Below, one piece after another: positions 44,897 through 53,361 of a stretch of DNA of 64,000 nucleotides (position 1 is the first letter of the stretch; each line of letters opens with the position of its first letter). The DNA comes from Staphylococcus durrellii. GTDB lineage: Bacteria; Bacillota; Bacilli; Staphylococcales; Staphylococcaceae. Location: positions 2,294,001-2,358,000 of the forward strand of contig NZ_JADIIO010000001.1 of NCBI RefSeq assembly GCF_015594545.1. The letters are read 5' to 3'. Both the position numbers and the translations under genes were made by a program. The notes under the pieces are model-generated. The model saw nothing but the letters and a program-made list of their open reading frames with translations, searched no databases and was not told the origin of the DNA.

Positions 44897-46528
44897 TTAC
44901 TTAATTATTTTCACGTCACTGCTGTCACTATCATCACTTTTAAATTTAATACCTTTGACAACTGTATCGCCAGAGGACTTCGTTTTTTTATATTCTAAGC
45001 CTAATTTTTGCGTTTCAATTTTAAATTCACGCCAAAATGAAACGGGAGATAGTAAGTGCACAACATTATAGTTTTTCAATTCTGACCACGATTTGAAAGC
45101 GTCCATTAAACTCTTACCTGTTATATTCGTATTACTAGGATTAGGTTTTAAGCAATGAGTAATAAAATCAGCCATTGGAGAAACATCATTGAAGTACTTT
45201 TGCTTAATAGCAGCCATATTATTAGATATTGTAAAATTGTACTTGTTTTTATCTAAACGAATTAAGCCATTTATAGCCCAATTGAGTATACCTGGTAATT
45301 CTTGGTTAAGTTGTTGAGACAAATATTTATTCTGTAATCTTTTAGGAATGGCTTTAATCATAGGCAGTATAATGAGCCTTCTTTGTAAACCATGACTTTT
45401 ATCTTTGATGATAGGTAATTCATTCATTAAAAACGTTAATTTCACAGGTATGTTTGTTTCAATTTCTTTTAAGTTTTTACGGTTAACCGTTATCTTTTCT
45501 CCAGCAGTGATGGCTTTTAATTTGTCGGTACTGAATTCGCTCTTGGATGACTCAGTTGCGAGATTAAATTTTTTACTTAACAAAGGCTCTAGACCGAAAT
45601 CTTTATTAAAGTTACTTAAAGGAATGGCCGTTGTATTAGCTACACCAACAAGTTGTTCCAATAAACCAAACAATGTTGATTTTCCTTCACCACCTTTGCT
45701 ATATACAATTAAGAAAGCATTTGCCTTAAACGAATTAGAGAGTACATAGCCAAACCATTCTTGAACAAAGGCAATATCATCATTATCATCAAACCATTGA
45801 TGTAAAGCGTTTTTGAAAATAGGTGCTTGAGCATTAACATCATATTTTACAGAAGACTTAATTGTTGAAAGATGCGATGGAGATGTATGCTCTAGATGAA
45901 ATGTATTATAATTGAAAGCGCAATTTCCTAATGTAAGTGCAATTTTATTGAATTCATCGGAATAATAAACATTAATACGTCGCTTAATTTGATCGAGTAA
46001 GGCAGTTTCAAGATTCTTTGACCAACTTGTTCCGAGAGTATAGCAAAGCTCATAAATAAATCGCTGCAAAGGCAGATCAGTGATTTCCCACACACCACTA
46101 TCATAGTTATAGATTCTTAACTCATTAGGTGTGTCAAAGGTACAGATAATGTTAAAGCAAGCATCAATGAATTTTGCTGTAATACCTTTTCTGATACGTG
46201 TTTCACCTTTTTCTGTTTCATGGGTCAGTGCTTCTTTTAATACATTTTGAATATCTTGATAAAAATCATCGCTTTTTTGTGCCAGTGCTGTCTTTGAAAT
46301 CGATGCTACATTGTTATTTGCGTTTATGCGACACATGTAAAATGTCTTGTTCAAGTTATGTCGTAGTATCCACTCTTGATCTTGACTATTAATGTTTAAT
46401 AAAGGATGTAGAGGAGAAGACGCAGTAGTAGCGTCATCCAATTTTTTAATTAAATTGATTTTATCTGGTTGTTGCTTGATAAAAGGTTTAACGATGCTTA
46501 AATTTTCAGTTGATTTTACGTTAATCAA
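44897..46528 (-). CDS. cch2: Cch2 replicative helicase of the SCC element
   Basis: About 543 aa; AAGGAGG is nine bases before TTG 46528, while the ATG at 46537 overlaps it. The N-terminal half resembles P4-type primase-helicase proteins without a nuclease; the AAA+ motor has Walker A SKGGEGKSTLFGLL (near residue 280), a Walker B region KFNLATES, sensor LTFLMNELP and the arginine pair HGLQRRLIILP. A C-terminal winged-helix-like end (NVVHLLSPVSFWREF) may bind DNA. Cch2 is known as a 3'-to-5' helicase working with CcPol-MP. Confidence 0.9.
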   Translation of the reverse strand: MINVKSTENLSIVKPFIKQQPDKINLIKKLDDATTASSPLHPLLNINSQDQEWILRHNLNKTFYMCRINANNNVASISKTALAQKSDDFYQDIQNVLKEALTHETEKGETRIRKGITAKFIDACFNIICTFDTPNELRIYNYDSGVWEITDLPLQRFIYELCYTLGTSWSKNLETALLDQIKRRINVYYSDEFNKIALTLGNCAFNYNTFHLEHTSPSHLSTIKSSVKYDVNAQAPIFKNALHQWFDDNDDIAFVQEWFGYVLSNSFKANAFLIVYSKGGEGKSTLFGLLEQLVGVANTTAIPLSNFNKDFGLEPLLSKKFNLATESSKSEFSTDKLKAITAGEKITVNRKNLKEIETNIPVKLTFLMNELPIIKDKSHGLQRRLIILPMIKAIPKRLQNKYLSQQLNQELPGILNWAINGLIRLDKNKYNFTISNNMAAIKQKYFNDVSPMADFITHCLKPNPSNTNITGKSLMDAFKSWSELKNYNVVHLLSPVSFWREFKIETQKLGLEYKKTKSSGDTVVKGIKFKSDDSDSSDVKIIK

Positions 46529-46994
46529 TATAGTCATCCTCCTTCTTTGGTGCAGCCCATGGTGGATTAAAAGAATTCACTTGGGGCGTTTGTTGATTGT
46601 GAATATGTTCTTGAATTATTTGATTGCTTTGATCTTGTGGTATAGTAAATTGCCATTGATTTAGACCACTATATCCGTTTTTGTTAATATAGTAGTTTGC
46701 TGTGCCAGTTAAGTTTTTTAAATCAATAGTGTCAAATTCAGGTTTTCTTATAGCATCAGCTACTGACTTTATAAATTGCCCGTATATTGAGTCGGCATTT
46801 GTATCAACAAAGATAAGATGAGAAGGTAAATTTTTAGAATTATGATTACTATCTTTTATAGTTACATCTAGCTTAATAACATTAGCTTCTCCATTAGATG
46901 TTGGGATAACATCATCTAAGGCTTTATTGATTTCCACAGATACGGGACCTACTTCTACTTCATTCGATAAATTACTTATATTGTGTTTAGACAT
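46521..46994 (-). CDS. MP, partner subunit of the CcPol primase
   Basis: 157 aa from ATG 46994 (AAAAGGAGTATGTTAATT upstream). It lies exactly between CcPol and Cch2, as the middle protein of the SCC replication operon does. MP is known to bind CcPol and give it de novo primer synthesis. Visible parts: an N-terminal VEVGPVSVEINKALDDVIP strand region and a central DTNADSIYGQFIKSVADAIR helix; the C-terminal 35 residues are proline/asparagine-rich and probably flexible. The call rests on gene order and size. Confidence 0.82.
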   Translation of the reverse strand: MSKHNISNLSNEVEVGPVSVEINKALDDVIPTSNGEANVIKLDVTIKDSNHNSKNLPSHLIFVDTNADSIYGQFIKSVADAIRKPEFDTIDLKNLTGTANYYINKNGYSGLNQWQFTIPQDQSNQIIQEHIHNQQTPQVNSFNPPWAAPKKEDDYID

Positions 46995-46996
46995 AA

Positions 46997-48136
46997 TTAA
47001 CATACTCCTTTTAATTGATTAAATTTTAAAATGTTATTCAACGGGAAACCGTTGTGATAATGATTGATTGTTTTTTCAAAATTTTGTTGCAAAAGCTTTT
47101 TCCAATTTGAATTACTTGGGTCTACTTCAATCCATAGCTCATCGTGAATGACATGAACGATATCTAAATCAAGTTTGTGTGCTTCTAACATGAGTAATTT
47201 GATTGTCGTTGCTACTGATGATTGAAGTGCGAAGTTACGTTTGGTACTTCCTTTCATATCGACAAGTGGCATGACACTTCCAAAGAAGGTTTGCACTTCA
47301 TTTTGACTTGAGCATAAGGTCAAATAACAAATTGCTTGTGGCATCTGTAGCTCTAATTGCTTCAATACGTGTTTTAAGTCTATAGAAGTAACGTGAAATC
47401 CTTTCTTCCTTAATTGTTCTATCAACGTGTTAGTACTTGCGCCATAAAGCCAAGCAAGTAAGAAAGTTTTACATGTATTACGCAGACATTCAGGTGATGC
47501 ATTTCGATTGTATGAATTAATCAAGTTACCAATATAACTGTACATATCCTGACCAGTGCTAAAATGACCTAGTAAGAATGGATCATTAGCATAATATGCT
47601 AAAAATCGTAGTTCAGCTTGGTTAAAGTCTACAGACCACAATTCCTTGTATGGACTGTTTGAAATAACATACTTTCGCATAGACTTAGGTATAGAGGTTA
47701 ATGGCATTTGACTTGCTGTCATTCTTCCACTATAGGAAGAAAAGAGTGTCCAATAACCATTAATTTTAAAATCAGACGTTGGCTTATTTGAAATTCTTTC
47801 AAGAGGAACTAGCCACTTTTTAATATGAGATAATTCTTTATCGACAATATTGTTACCTTGTCCTTTTTTCAAATTTAAGATAATAATTAATGAATTTAGT
47901 TCATCTGAAGTACCAAATAATCTATTTAGACGTCTTATTTCACTTTCCAACCAACTAGAACTTATAAACACCCCTTTATCTTCAATAGAAATAATCATGG
48001 GAGCAATTTGCCTTTCTAATAAGTACAAATTATTAAATACCGAAGAGGAATTCAAAAGTTTTTCTAAATTACTTTCAACTACCTTTGAAGAGATATTACT
48101 TGGGAGTAAACATAATTTGGTCATATTCAACTTCAT
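46997..48136 (-). CDS. CcPol, A-family DNA polymerase acting as primase core
   Basis: 379 aa, a reduced PolA-type polymerase without exonuclease domains. Motif A is WSVDFNQAELRF (metal Asp170), the O-helix/motif B region is RNTCKTFLLAWLYGAS (Lys223, Tyr231) and motif C is VIHDELW (His331-Asp332-Glu333); GRMTASQMPLTSIPKSMR is the thumb/palm signature. All catalytic residues are kept. With MP it makes primers for cassette replication. GGAGGTCGCAAA precedes ATG 48136. First gene of the module. Confidence 0.92.
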   Translation of the reverse strand: MKLNMTKLCLLPSNISSKVVESNLEKLLNSSSVFNNLYLLERQIAPMIISIEDKGVFISSSWLESEIRRLNRLFGTSDELNSLIIILNLKKGQGNNIVDKELSHIKKWLVPLERISNKPTSDFKINGYWTLFSSYSGRMTASQMPLTSIPKSMRKYVISNSPYKELWSVDFNQAELRFLAYYANDPFLLGHFSTGQDMYSYIGNLINSYNRNASPECLRNTCKTFLLAWLYGASTNTLIEQLRKKGFHVTSIDLKHVLKQLELQMPQAICYLTLCSSQNEVQTFFGSVMPLVDMKGSTKRNFALQSSVATTIKLLMLEAHKLDLDIVHVIHDELWIEVDPSNSNWKKLLQQNFEKTINHYHNGFPLNNILKFNQLKGVC

Positions 48137-48250
48137 TTTGCGACCTCCAATCTTTAGTTTTCAATGTTCATGTTTATCTACAATTAAGTAGATTTGGGTT
48201 AATTGGTGTTGCTTACTAATTAACTATCCACAGAATATAGTAATTAAGAC

Positions 48251-48292
48251 AAAAAAATTAGACCCTTAACTATTCTCAAAGTTAAGGGTCTA
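48251..48292 (-). terminator. Terminator of the 498-aa gene
   Basis: Perfect 12-bp stem TAGACCCTTAAC / GTTAAGGGTCTA with a 10-nt loop and TTTTTTT on the minus strand. It separates the orphan gene from the replication module. Confidence 0.85.
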
Positions 48293-48328
48293 GACACAGC
48301 GAACGTTGGTATAAAAGTCTTCTTGAGA

Positions 48329-49825
48329 CTATTTGTTGTAAAAATCGTTTCTAAAATTATTTTTTTCTAATAGTCTTAAAATCTTTAGGAAAGAGTATGA
48401 TGTTTCGCTATTTAGGTCAAGATTTAAAGACGGTAAGTTATTACTAGGTAAAGTTCCTATGCTATTAAAAGCTTTACTATTTGTTTTACCTAAGCCCTTA
48501 CTCCAATTAGTAAAAACGTCTATTAGATCAATAGCTAAATCAAAAAGTCCAGTAGGATTATTTTGATTCAATATATAAAGATTATTAGAAATGAAATTCT
48601 CATAATCTCTAAATGTAGTCATTAAAAATTCATAATACGGTAAAGAATTTAAGTAAAATATTTCATAAATCAAGTATGTTATCTGGGAGGTTAAATGCTT
48701 ATTTATGTTTTTATTATAATTGTAATAAGCTTTACCGTCTTTTAAAATCTTCAATTTGTTATAGAGATAATCACTGATGTCTTGTTTGAATTTTAAAATT
48801 GAATCATTAAATTCTGATTTTAATGGACTATCATCGTCGAAAGAATTAGCGTTTTTATAACCCTTTAGAATTTTATTTGTTTTTTTATTAGCAAAATATG
48901 ACGTTAAAAAAGTTGCAAAATAATTATTAGAAAATGAAGTATTATTAGAGTTATTTAATCTGTATCTTTCTGTAAAGAATGCGATAGTTGTAATTATTAT
49001 TAAATCTTTAAAAGTGTATTGACCTTTTGGTTGGTTTTTAGAAAATTTGTCAAAAAATTTACTTTTTTCTACATTATCATTAAATTGTAATGATGTAGTG
49101 GATTCTAATGTGTTAATAATATCTTTTCTAGTGAACTTTAAATTTAATTTATTAGTTTTATATCTTAAATAGCGTATCGCATTATCATGTGATGTAAATG
49201 AATTTTTTAGACTTTTAAACGTTTCAAAACTCGAAAGTCTAAAAACATTGCTATTCTGTTTTTCAAGTGAATGGTTAAGAACATTTTTTATACGATGAGA
49301 AACATCAGCCTGTGTCTCAAGTTGATTCAATTTATCATCAAAATCTTTAAATCGAAAGTTAATTGATGAATTGTAACTGAAAGTAATACGTATTTTCATA
49401 TCTTTATATTCTTTGCTTTTCAAACTTATCATATTATCTTGATATAATTTATCTAAAAGAAAAGGATTTAAATTATTACCATGAAACACTGTATGCTTTA
49501 AACTTCTTTTAAATTCTTTAAATTGTTCATTAAAATTTGGCAAGTTGAGTTTAGAACTTAATATCAGTTCTAAACTATCTATAATTCTATTTAGTACAAT
49601 AGATGTAGCTTCCTCAGCACTTAAATAATCTAATAATTCAGATAAATTATCTTTAAAAATTATTAGATTATCCTCTGCTTTGAAATAAGGATATTTCAAT
49701 TTGGAATCGGATTTAATTTCTATTTTGTATTGGTCGTTCAACGATTTAAAAGTATTATTTATATTTTCAAATATACTAATATAAAATTTTAAACTACTAT
49801 CATAAACTAATTCCAATATATTCAC
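48329..49825 (-). CDS. 498-aa orphan protein at the right end of the cassette
   Basis: A long, intact, soluble, Asn/Lys/Phe-rich protein with no membrane helix or signal peptide; mostly predicted helical. Its DNA is more AT-rich than its neighbours. No family is recognised. A segment SHRIKNVLNHSLEKQ (about residue 175) and RSLKHTVFHGNN (about 108) have R-x(n)-H spacing as in HEPN ribonucleases, but this is weak. It has its own promoter region and terminator, so it is an independent cargo gene. Anti-phage or immunity roles are possible, unproven. Confidence 0.75.
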   Translation of the reverse strand: MNILELVYDSSLKFYISIFENINNTFKSLNDQYKIEIKSDSKLKYPYFKAEDNLIIFKDNLSELLDYLSAEEATSIVLNRIIDSLELILSSKLNLPNFNEQFKEFKRSLKHTVFHGNNLNPFLLDKLYQDNMISLKSKEYKDMKIRITFSYNSSINFRFKDFDDKLNQLETQADVSHRIKNVLNHSLEKQNSNVFRLSSFETFKSLKNSFTSHDNAIRYLRYKTNKLNLKFTRKDIINTLESTTSLQFNDNVEKSKFFDKFSKNQPKGQYTFKDLIIITTIAFFTERYRLNNSNNTSFSNNYFATFLTSYFANKKTNKILKGYKNANSFDDDSPLKSEFNDSILKFKQDISDYLYNKLKILKDGKAYYNYNKNINKHLTSQITYLIYEIFYLNSLPYYEFLMTTFRDYENFISNNLYILNQNNPTGLFDLAIDLIDVFTNWSKGLGKTNSKAFNSIGTLPSNNLPSLNLDLNSETSYSFLKILRLLEKNNFRNDFYNK

Positions 49826-49987
49826 TCCTACTTAGTTGATTACAAGTTCGATAAATTAATTGTATCTTAAAATCAAATGTATTTTATAGTATAAAATGAA
49901 TAATTGATTATTATTGTAAATAAATATGTAATAGTAAAACGAATTGAAGCTCGACCTAGTACGTAAATTGAGTATGGTATGGTATAT

Positions 49988-50017
49988 AAAAACCGCACTG
50001 AGGCGGAGATGGATTTC
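49988..50017 (+). repeat. Right end of the SCC-like cassette: inverted and direct repeat
   Basis: AAAAACCGC (49988-49996) mirrors GCGGTTTT at the left end and resembles the AAAACCGCA end known from SCC elements. GAGGCG follows (50000-50005), like the GAGGCGTATCA start of many SCC direct repeats. GATGGATTTC (50008-50017) is the second copy of the GNAT direct repeat, in the same codon phase as the left copy. Confidence 0.7.
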
Positions 50018-50370
50018 ATTGTGGCATTTGGTACAACAATCAACTCGTCGGGGTGATTGGTCTTCATTATATAGATTCATTAAATGAAAAAACTTCTATC
50101 GGTTATTACCTAGCCGAAGATTATCAACAATATGGCATTATGACTAAATGTACACAATATTTAATTAATTATTGTTTTGAAACATTAAATTTAAATCGTG
50201 TAGAAATACGAACTGCAGTATATAACGTCAAAAGCCAAAACATCCCTAAAAAATTAGGGTTTCAACAAGAAGGCATCATTCGCCAAGCTGAAAAACTTAA
50301 TGGGCAGTACTCAGATAGCTATGTCTATAGTTTGCTAAAGTCAGAATTTGCACATTACGAAATTAAATAA
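50017..50370 (+). pseudogene. C-terminal 117 codons of the split GNAT (RimJ/RimL-type) gene
   Basis: The frame from CAT 50017 reads HCGIWYNNQLVGVIGLHYID, then TSIGYYLAEDYQQYGIMTKC with the acetyl-CoA loop (QQYGIM), and NRVEIRTAVYNVKSQNIPKK. It lacks a start and the first beta-alpha part, which lie at 20080-20280. The GTG at 50053 could start a 105-aa product, but that would miss a core strand. Together the halves give a complete acetyltransferase. Confidence 0.88.
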
Positions 50371-50435
50371 AATCTCATTTTCATTTAAAATTTCAAAAAT
50401 CATGAGTTATGCGCAAACTATATCAAACATTAAAA

Positions 50436-50486
50436 CCCCCTTCACAACAAATAGACACTTTTCAGTGTCTATTTTTGAAGGGGGGG
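50436..50486. terminator. Terminator hairpin between GNAT and capD
   Basis: Long stem: outer CCCCCTTCA / TGAAGGGGG and inner perfect AAATAGACAC / GTGTCTATTT with a 6-nt loop. It lies between convergent genes and may serve both strands. A run of ten G at 50481-50490 is a likely slippage spot. Confidence 0.7.
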
Positions 50487-50529
50487 GGGAATAATTGTTT
50501 CAATCCGCTCTCGTTGATAATAATGTTAA

Positions 50530-52122
50530 TTAACGATTACCAACATCTTGACCAATCTCAACAGATTTATTTTTTTTATTATAAATCGCACCTTGTACAC
50601 TACCAAAGTTTGGATCATTACGTTTTTCTTCAACACCAAATCCTAGACTTTTGAAAATACTAACATCTTCCTTACTCGTTGCATTTTCGTAAAAAATCGT
50701 CCCCCCATCGTTGTAAAATCGAGGTTTATCTATGGAATTTTGTAATGTACCATTGCCTCTTAAATAATCAATAAGTACTTCATTTAATGTAGTGGGTATT
50801 TTATTACCGCCCGGTGTCCCAATGCCCATATAATAATCTGGTCCCACCACAATTGTAGGAGCAGTAAAAGACCTAGGTTCTTTATGCTTTCCTTTATAAT
50901 TTGGGCTTGCTGGATCATTAGAGAAGTTGGATAGTGAGTTATTCATATAAAACCCTTGCTTCATATATTTACCTGAGCCGAAGAAACTTGATAAAGTATT
51001 TGTTGTACTCGTCATTTTACCGTCTTTATCGATAACTACGAAATGCGTAGTGCTTGTATTATCTACATTATTTGTATTGAAATTACTATTCATGTTTAAT
51101 TCATTTAGTTTTCCTAACAAGTAATCTTGAGATAAATACTCATCAAAGTCTTGATCGTTGCCATTAACTATATCTCTATTACGGTACATCAGCGCTCTAG
51201 ATTTTAACACTCCTGTAATATAATCAAGTCTATTATTAGCTGTTGCTCCCTGTTCGGTTGCTTCATCTACCTTTAAACCTTGTAACATAAGCGTACCACC
51301 AAGAGGATTGGATGCCGAATAAATTTTATTACCCATATAATCTGTACTCACAGGTTCTTTGGCTTCGGTACGATAGCTTTTGAAGTCTTTTTCTGTGAGT
51401 TTATTATCCATTTGCTTAGATATTTTATCACCTATATTATTGTAAAAATAATCAGGTCCTTTATCACGTATACCTTTAAGTGTCTCGGCAAGAGCTGGTT
51501 GCTTAATCACATCTCCCTCGCGTTTCGTTTTACTACCTTCAAAGAATGGCGAATTTCTATCAACGTCAGAACCATAGAGTTTCAAACTTCGCTCTAACTC
51601 AGAATCCACTTCAAATCCTTCTTCTGCTAATGGAATAACATCATTTAAAATGTCTTTTTCCGCCATTTTACCGCCAGCTTTATGTACATCATGCATCCCT
51701 TTGACAAAACCGGGAGTGCCTGTTTGATCTTTATTTTTGTAACCAAAAGATGAAATGTCTTTATATTGCCACTGTTTGGGAACGGTGTTGCTTTTACCAT
51801 CGTAATAAAGCATTGCACCTCCGCCACCAAGCCCCGAGGAGTGAGGCTCAGTAATGGCCAAAGCATATGATACCCCGATAGAAGCATCAATAGCATTGCC
51901 ACCTTGCTTTAAAATTTGGTTACCTACTTTTGTTGCGATTGGATTATTAGATGCTACACCGTATTTCTTACTTGCATTGGATTGATCATGATCCACAATT
52001 TTATTTTCATATAAATCATCTTTATTATAATTATCTTGTTTTGTAATAAAGAAAAAGATAATAGAAATAATAATTGTGAGGAGCAATATAACGATGAGCG
52101 TTTTTTTATTATAAATACTCAT
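50530..52122 (-). CDS. capD: Gamma-glutamyltransferase CapD, poly-gamma-glutamate anchoring/release
   Basis: 530-aa gamma-glutamyltranspeptidase with an N-terminal membrane anchor (LIVILLLTIIISIIFFFI). Large-subunit signature: YALAITEPHSSGLGGGGAML. The autocleavage site and nucleophile threonine are in NTSTTHFVVIDKDGKMTS, followed by TNTLSSFFGSG; the late GIGTPGGNKIP closes the active site. CapD cuts poly-gamma-glutamate and attaches it to peptidoglycan (Bacillus anthracis) or trims it. Last gene of the operon. Confidence 0.92.
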   Translation of the reverse strand: MSIYNKKTLIVILLLTIIISIIFFFITKQDNYNKDDLYENKIVDHDQSNASKKYGVASNNPIATKVGNQILKQGGNAIDASIGVSYALAITEPHSSGLGGGGAMLYYDGKSNTVPKQWQYKDISSFGYKNKDQTGTPGFVKGMHDVHKAGGKMAEKDILNDVIPLAEEGFEVDSELERSLKLYGSDVDRNSPFFEGSKTKREGDVIKQPALAETLKGIRDKGPDYFYNNIGDKISKQMDNKLTEKDFKSYRTEAKEPVSTDYMGNKIYSASNPLGGTLMLQGLKVDEATEQGATANNRLDYITGVLKSRALMYRNRDIVNGNDQDFDEYLSQDYLLGKLNELNMNSNFNTNNVDNTSTTHFVVIDKDGKMTSTTNTLSSFFGSGKYMKQGFYMNNSLSNFSNDPASPNYKGKHKEPRSFTAPTIVVGPDYYMGIGTPGGNKIPTTLNEVLIDYLRGNGTLQNSIDKPRFYNDGGTIFYENATSKEDVSIFKSLGFGVEEKRNDPNFGSVQGAIYNKKNKSVEIGQDVGNR

Positions 52123-52123
52123 A

Positions 52124-52285
52124 TTAATTTACCCCTTTAGATAAATATTGTTGGTTTTCTACTTTAAGTTCATAGTCTTCGTATTTATCCGTATCTTCAT
52201 TTGATTTAACAAAAGTGATTAATAAGAAAATAATAAGGATGATTGATATAACTGTAATGGATAACCAGTGGCTTTTAAGATTCAT
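52124..52285 (-). CDS. pgsE: Small membrane subunit of poly-gamma-glutamate synthase (PgsE/CapE-like)
   Basis: 53 aa. ATG 52285 overlaps the end of pgsA (stop at 52275) and GGGAGGGTACC precedes it. One N-terminal membrane helix (WLSITVISIILIIFLLITFV) is followed by a polar tail (KSNEDTDKYEDYELKVENQQ). Size, topology and place between pgsA and capD match CapE/PgsE of Bacillus, a small protein required for full polymer synthesis. Too short for many gene finders. Confidence 0.7.
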   Translation of the reverse strand: MNLKSHWLSITVISIILIIFLLITFVKSNEDTDKYEDYELKVENQQYLSKGVN

Positions 52286-53345
52286 AATGGTACCCTCCCT
52301 TCACTTTTTTTAATTTCACTGAATCACTATTAAGATTATTCAACAACTTAATTTCTTCAACTTTATTTGGATTTGCCTTTGAAATCTTGCCCCCTTGAGA
52401 TTTAATCGGTGTTACAAGAAAATCCGACTTTTTACCATTCCACTTTTGTTGTACCGTGATGCCTTGCTGATTTTTGGAAAGAAAATTCTCAGATGTCACA
52501 TTACCTAAACTATAAAATATATTTGTATGCTTATACTTTTCTACTTTTTGAATGACTGTGTTGTGACCAATGATTACGTTCGCCCCGGCATCCGATAATG
52601 CATGAGCATATTTTTGTTGTCGTGCTGTGACGTGTTTCTCATCTGGAATCCCCCAATCGACATTAACGACTACAACATCGTTATGTTCTTTTAGTTTTTT
52701 TATTAGTGGTATAAATATTTTTGGTTTTAAACTAATTGAAGTCGTATTTTTCAAAGGGTCCGAATAGTCGGATTCTACATCTGTGAAATCGACACTAGCT
52801 ATTTTTCGTCCTTTTATATTTTGCTGGACAGTTTTACTATTTATAGGATTAGAACCATTCCCTGTAAGAAAGTTGTAACCTGCTTTACCTTCTACTACTT
52901 TTTGTAGATCCCTGGCTTGGATATTGTCCACTGAATTATTTATTAAATTTAAGCTCTTAATATTCAACGCTTTCAAATACATAATATTATCGATATTTTC
53001 TTTCATGTTTCTCTTTTGATCATCCGAAAATTTAGATAAGTGAAGGCTTGCTGTTGAATAATCACTCCCCTTCAAGATGTCTTTAATTGCACCAAATGTT
53101 TCATCAAGGTCATTTTTTCTAATATTCGAGTTCATATTGATATTACCTAAATAGGTTAAATTGATTTCATCGTTATGCGCAGGCATTGCTTCAACAGGCA
53201 CATTTTTTTGTATCCTTAAAATGAATACTAAAAATACGATTGCCATTATTAAAACAATCAATGTAAAAATGAAATTATATCTTTTATGAAGTTTTGACCA
53301 TTTCAGCACACGTTCATCAATTGTAAATCTTTTTGATTTCTTCAT
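52275..53345 (-). CDS. pgsA: Poly-gamma-glutamate transport/synthesis protein PgsA (CapA)
   Basis: 356 aa. One N-terminal membrane helix (NFIFTLIVLIMAIVFLVFIL), then an extracytoplasmic metallophosphatase-like PGA_cap domain: EINLTYLGNINMNSNIRKND, NVDWGIPDEKHVTARQQKYA, LSDAGANVIIGHNTVIQKVE and NIFYSLGNVTS. Two usual metal positions differ from the common HWGxE and GHHPHV forms. PgsA is needed to export the polymer. It starts 16 bases after pgsC. Confidence 0.9.
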   Translation of the reverse strand: MKKSKRFTIDERVLKWSKLHKRYNFIFTLIVLIMAIVFLVFILRIQKNVPVEAMPAHNDEINLTYLGNINMNSNIRKNDLDETFGAIKDILKGSDYSTASLHLSKFSDDQKRNMKENIDNIMYLKALNIKSLNLINNSVDNIQARDLQKVVEGKAGYNFLTGNGSNPINSKTVQQNIKGRKIASVDFTDVESDYSDPLKNTTSISLKPKIFIPLIKKLKEHNDVVVVNVDWGIPDEKHVTARQQKYAHALSDAGANVIIGHNTVIQKVEKYKHTNIFYSLGNVTSENFLSKNQQGITVQQKWNGKKSDFLVTPIKSQGGKISKANPNKVEEIKLLNNLNSDSVKLKKVKGGYHYES

Positions 53346-53361
53346 ATTTACAAGCTCCTAA

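Larger units (their letters stand above)
20282..50007. mobile_element. SCC-like cassette (about 29.7 kb) carrying a capsule cluster and ccrAB
   Basis: Bounded by a 9-of-10 direct repeat and inverted GCGGTTTT/AAAACCGC termini, it interrupts a GNAT gene that is otherwise full length. Content: a siderophore-protein relic, a 15-gene capsule operon, an hsdR relic, and the ccr complex with SAUGI, ccrB, ccrA, cch2, MP and CcPol, plus an orphan 498-aa gene. No mec or other resistance gene is seen inside. SCC elements that carry capsule loci are known in S. saprophyticus; integration outside rlmH is unusual. Confidence 0.75.

Noticed and set aside
49856-50080. 74- and 64-codon minus-strand frames at the right cassette end
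   Set aside because: They cross the cassette boundary and lie antisense to the GNAT fragment; composition is that of shadow frames.
50481-50490. Run of ten G as a phase-variation switch
   Set aside because: It lies in the terminator between convergent genes, not in a coding frame or promoter.
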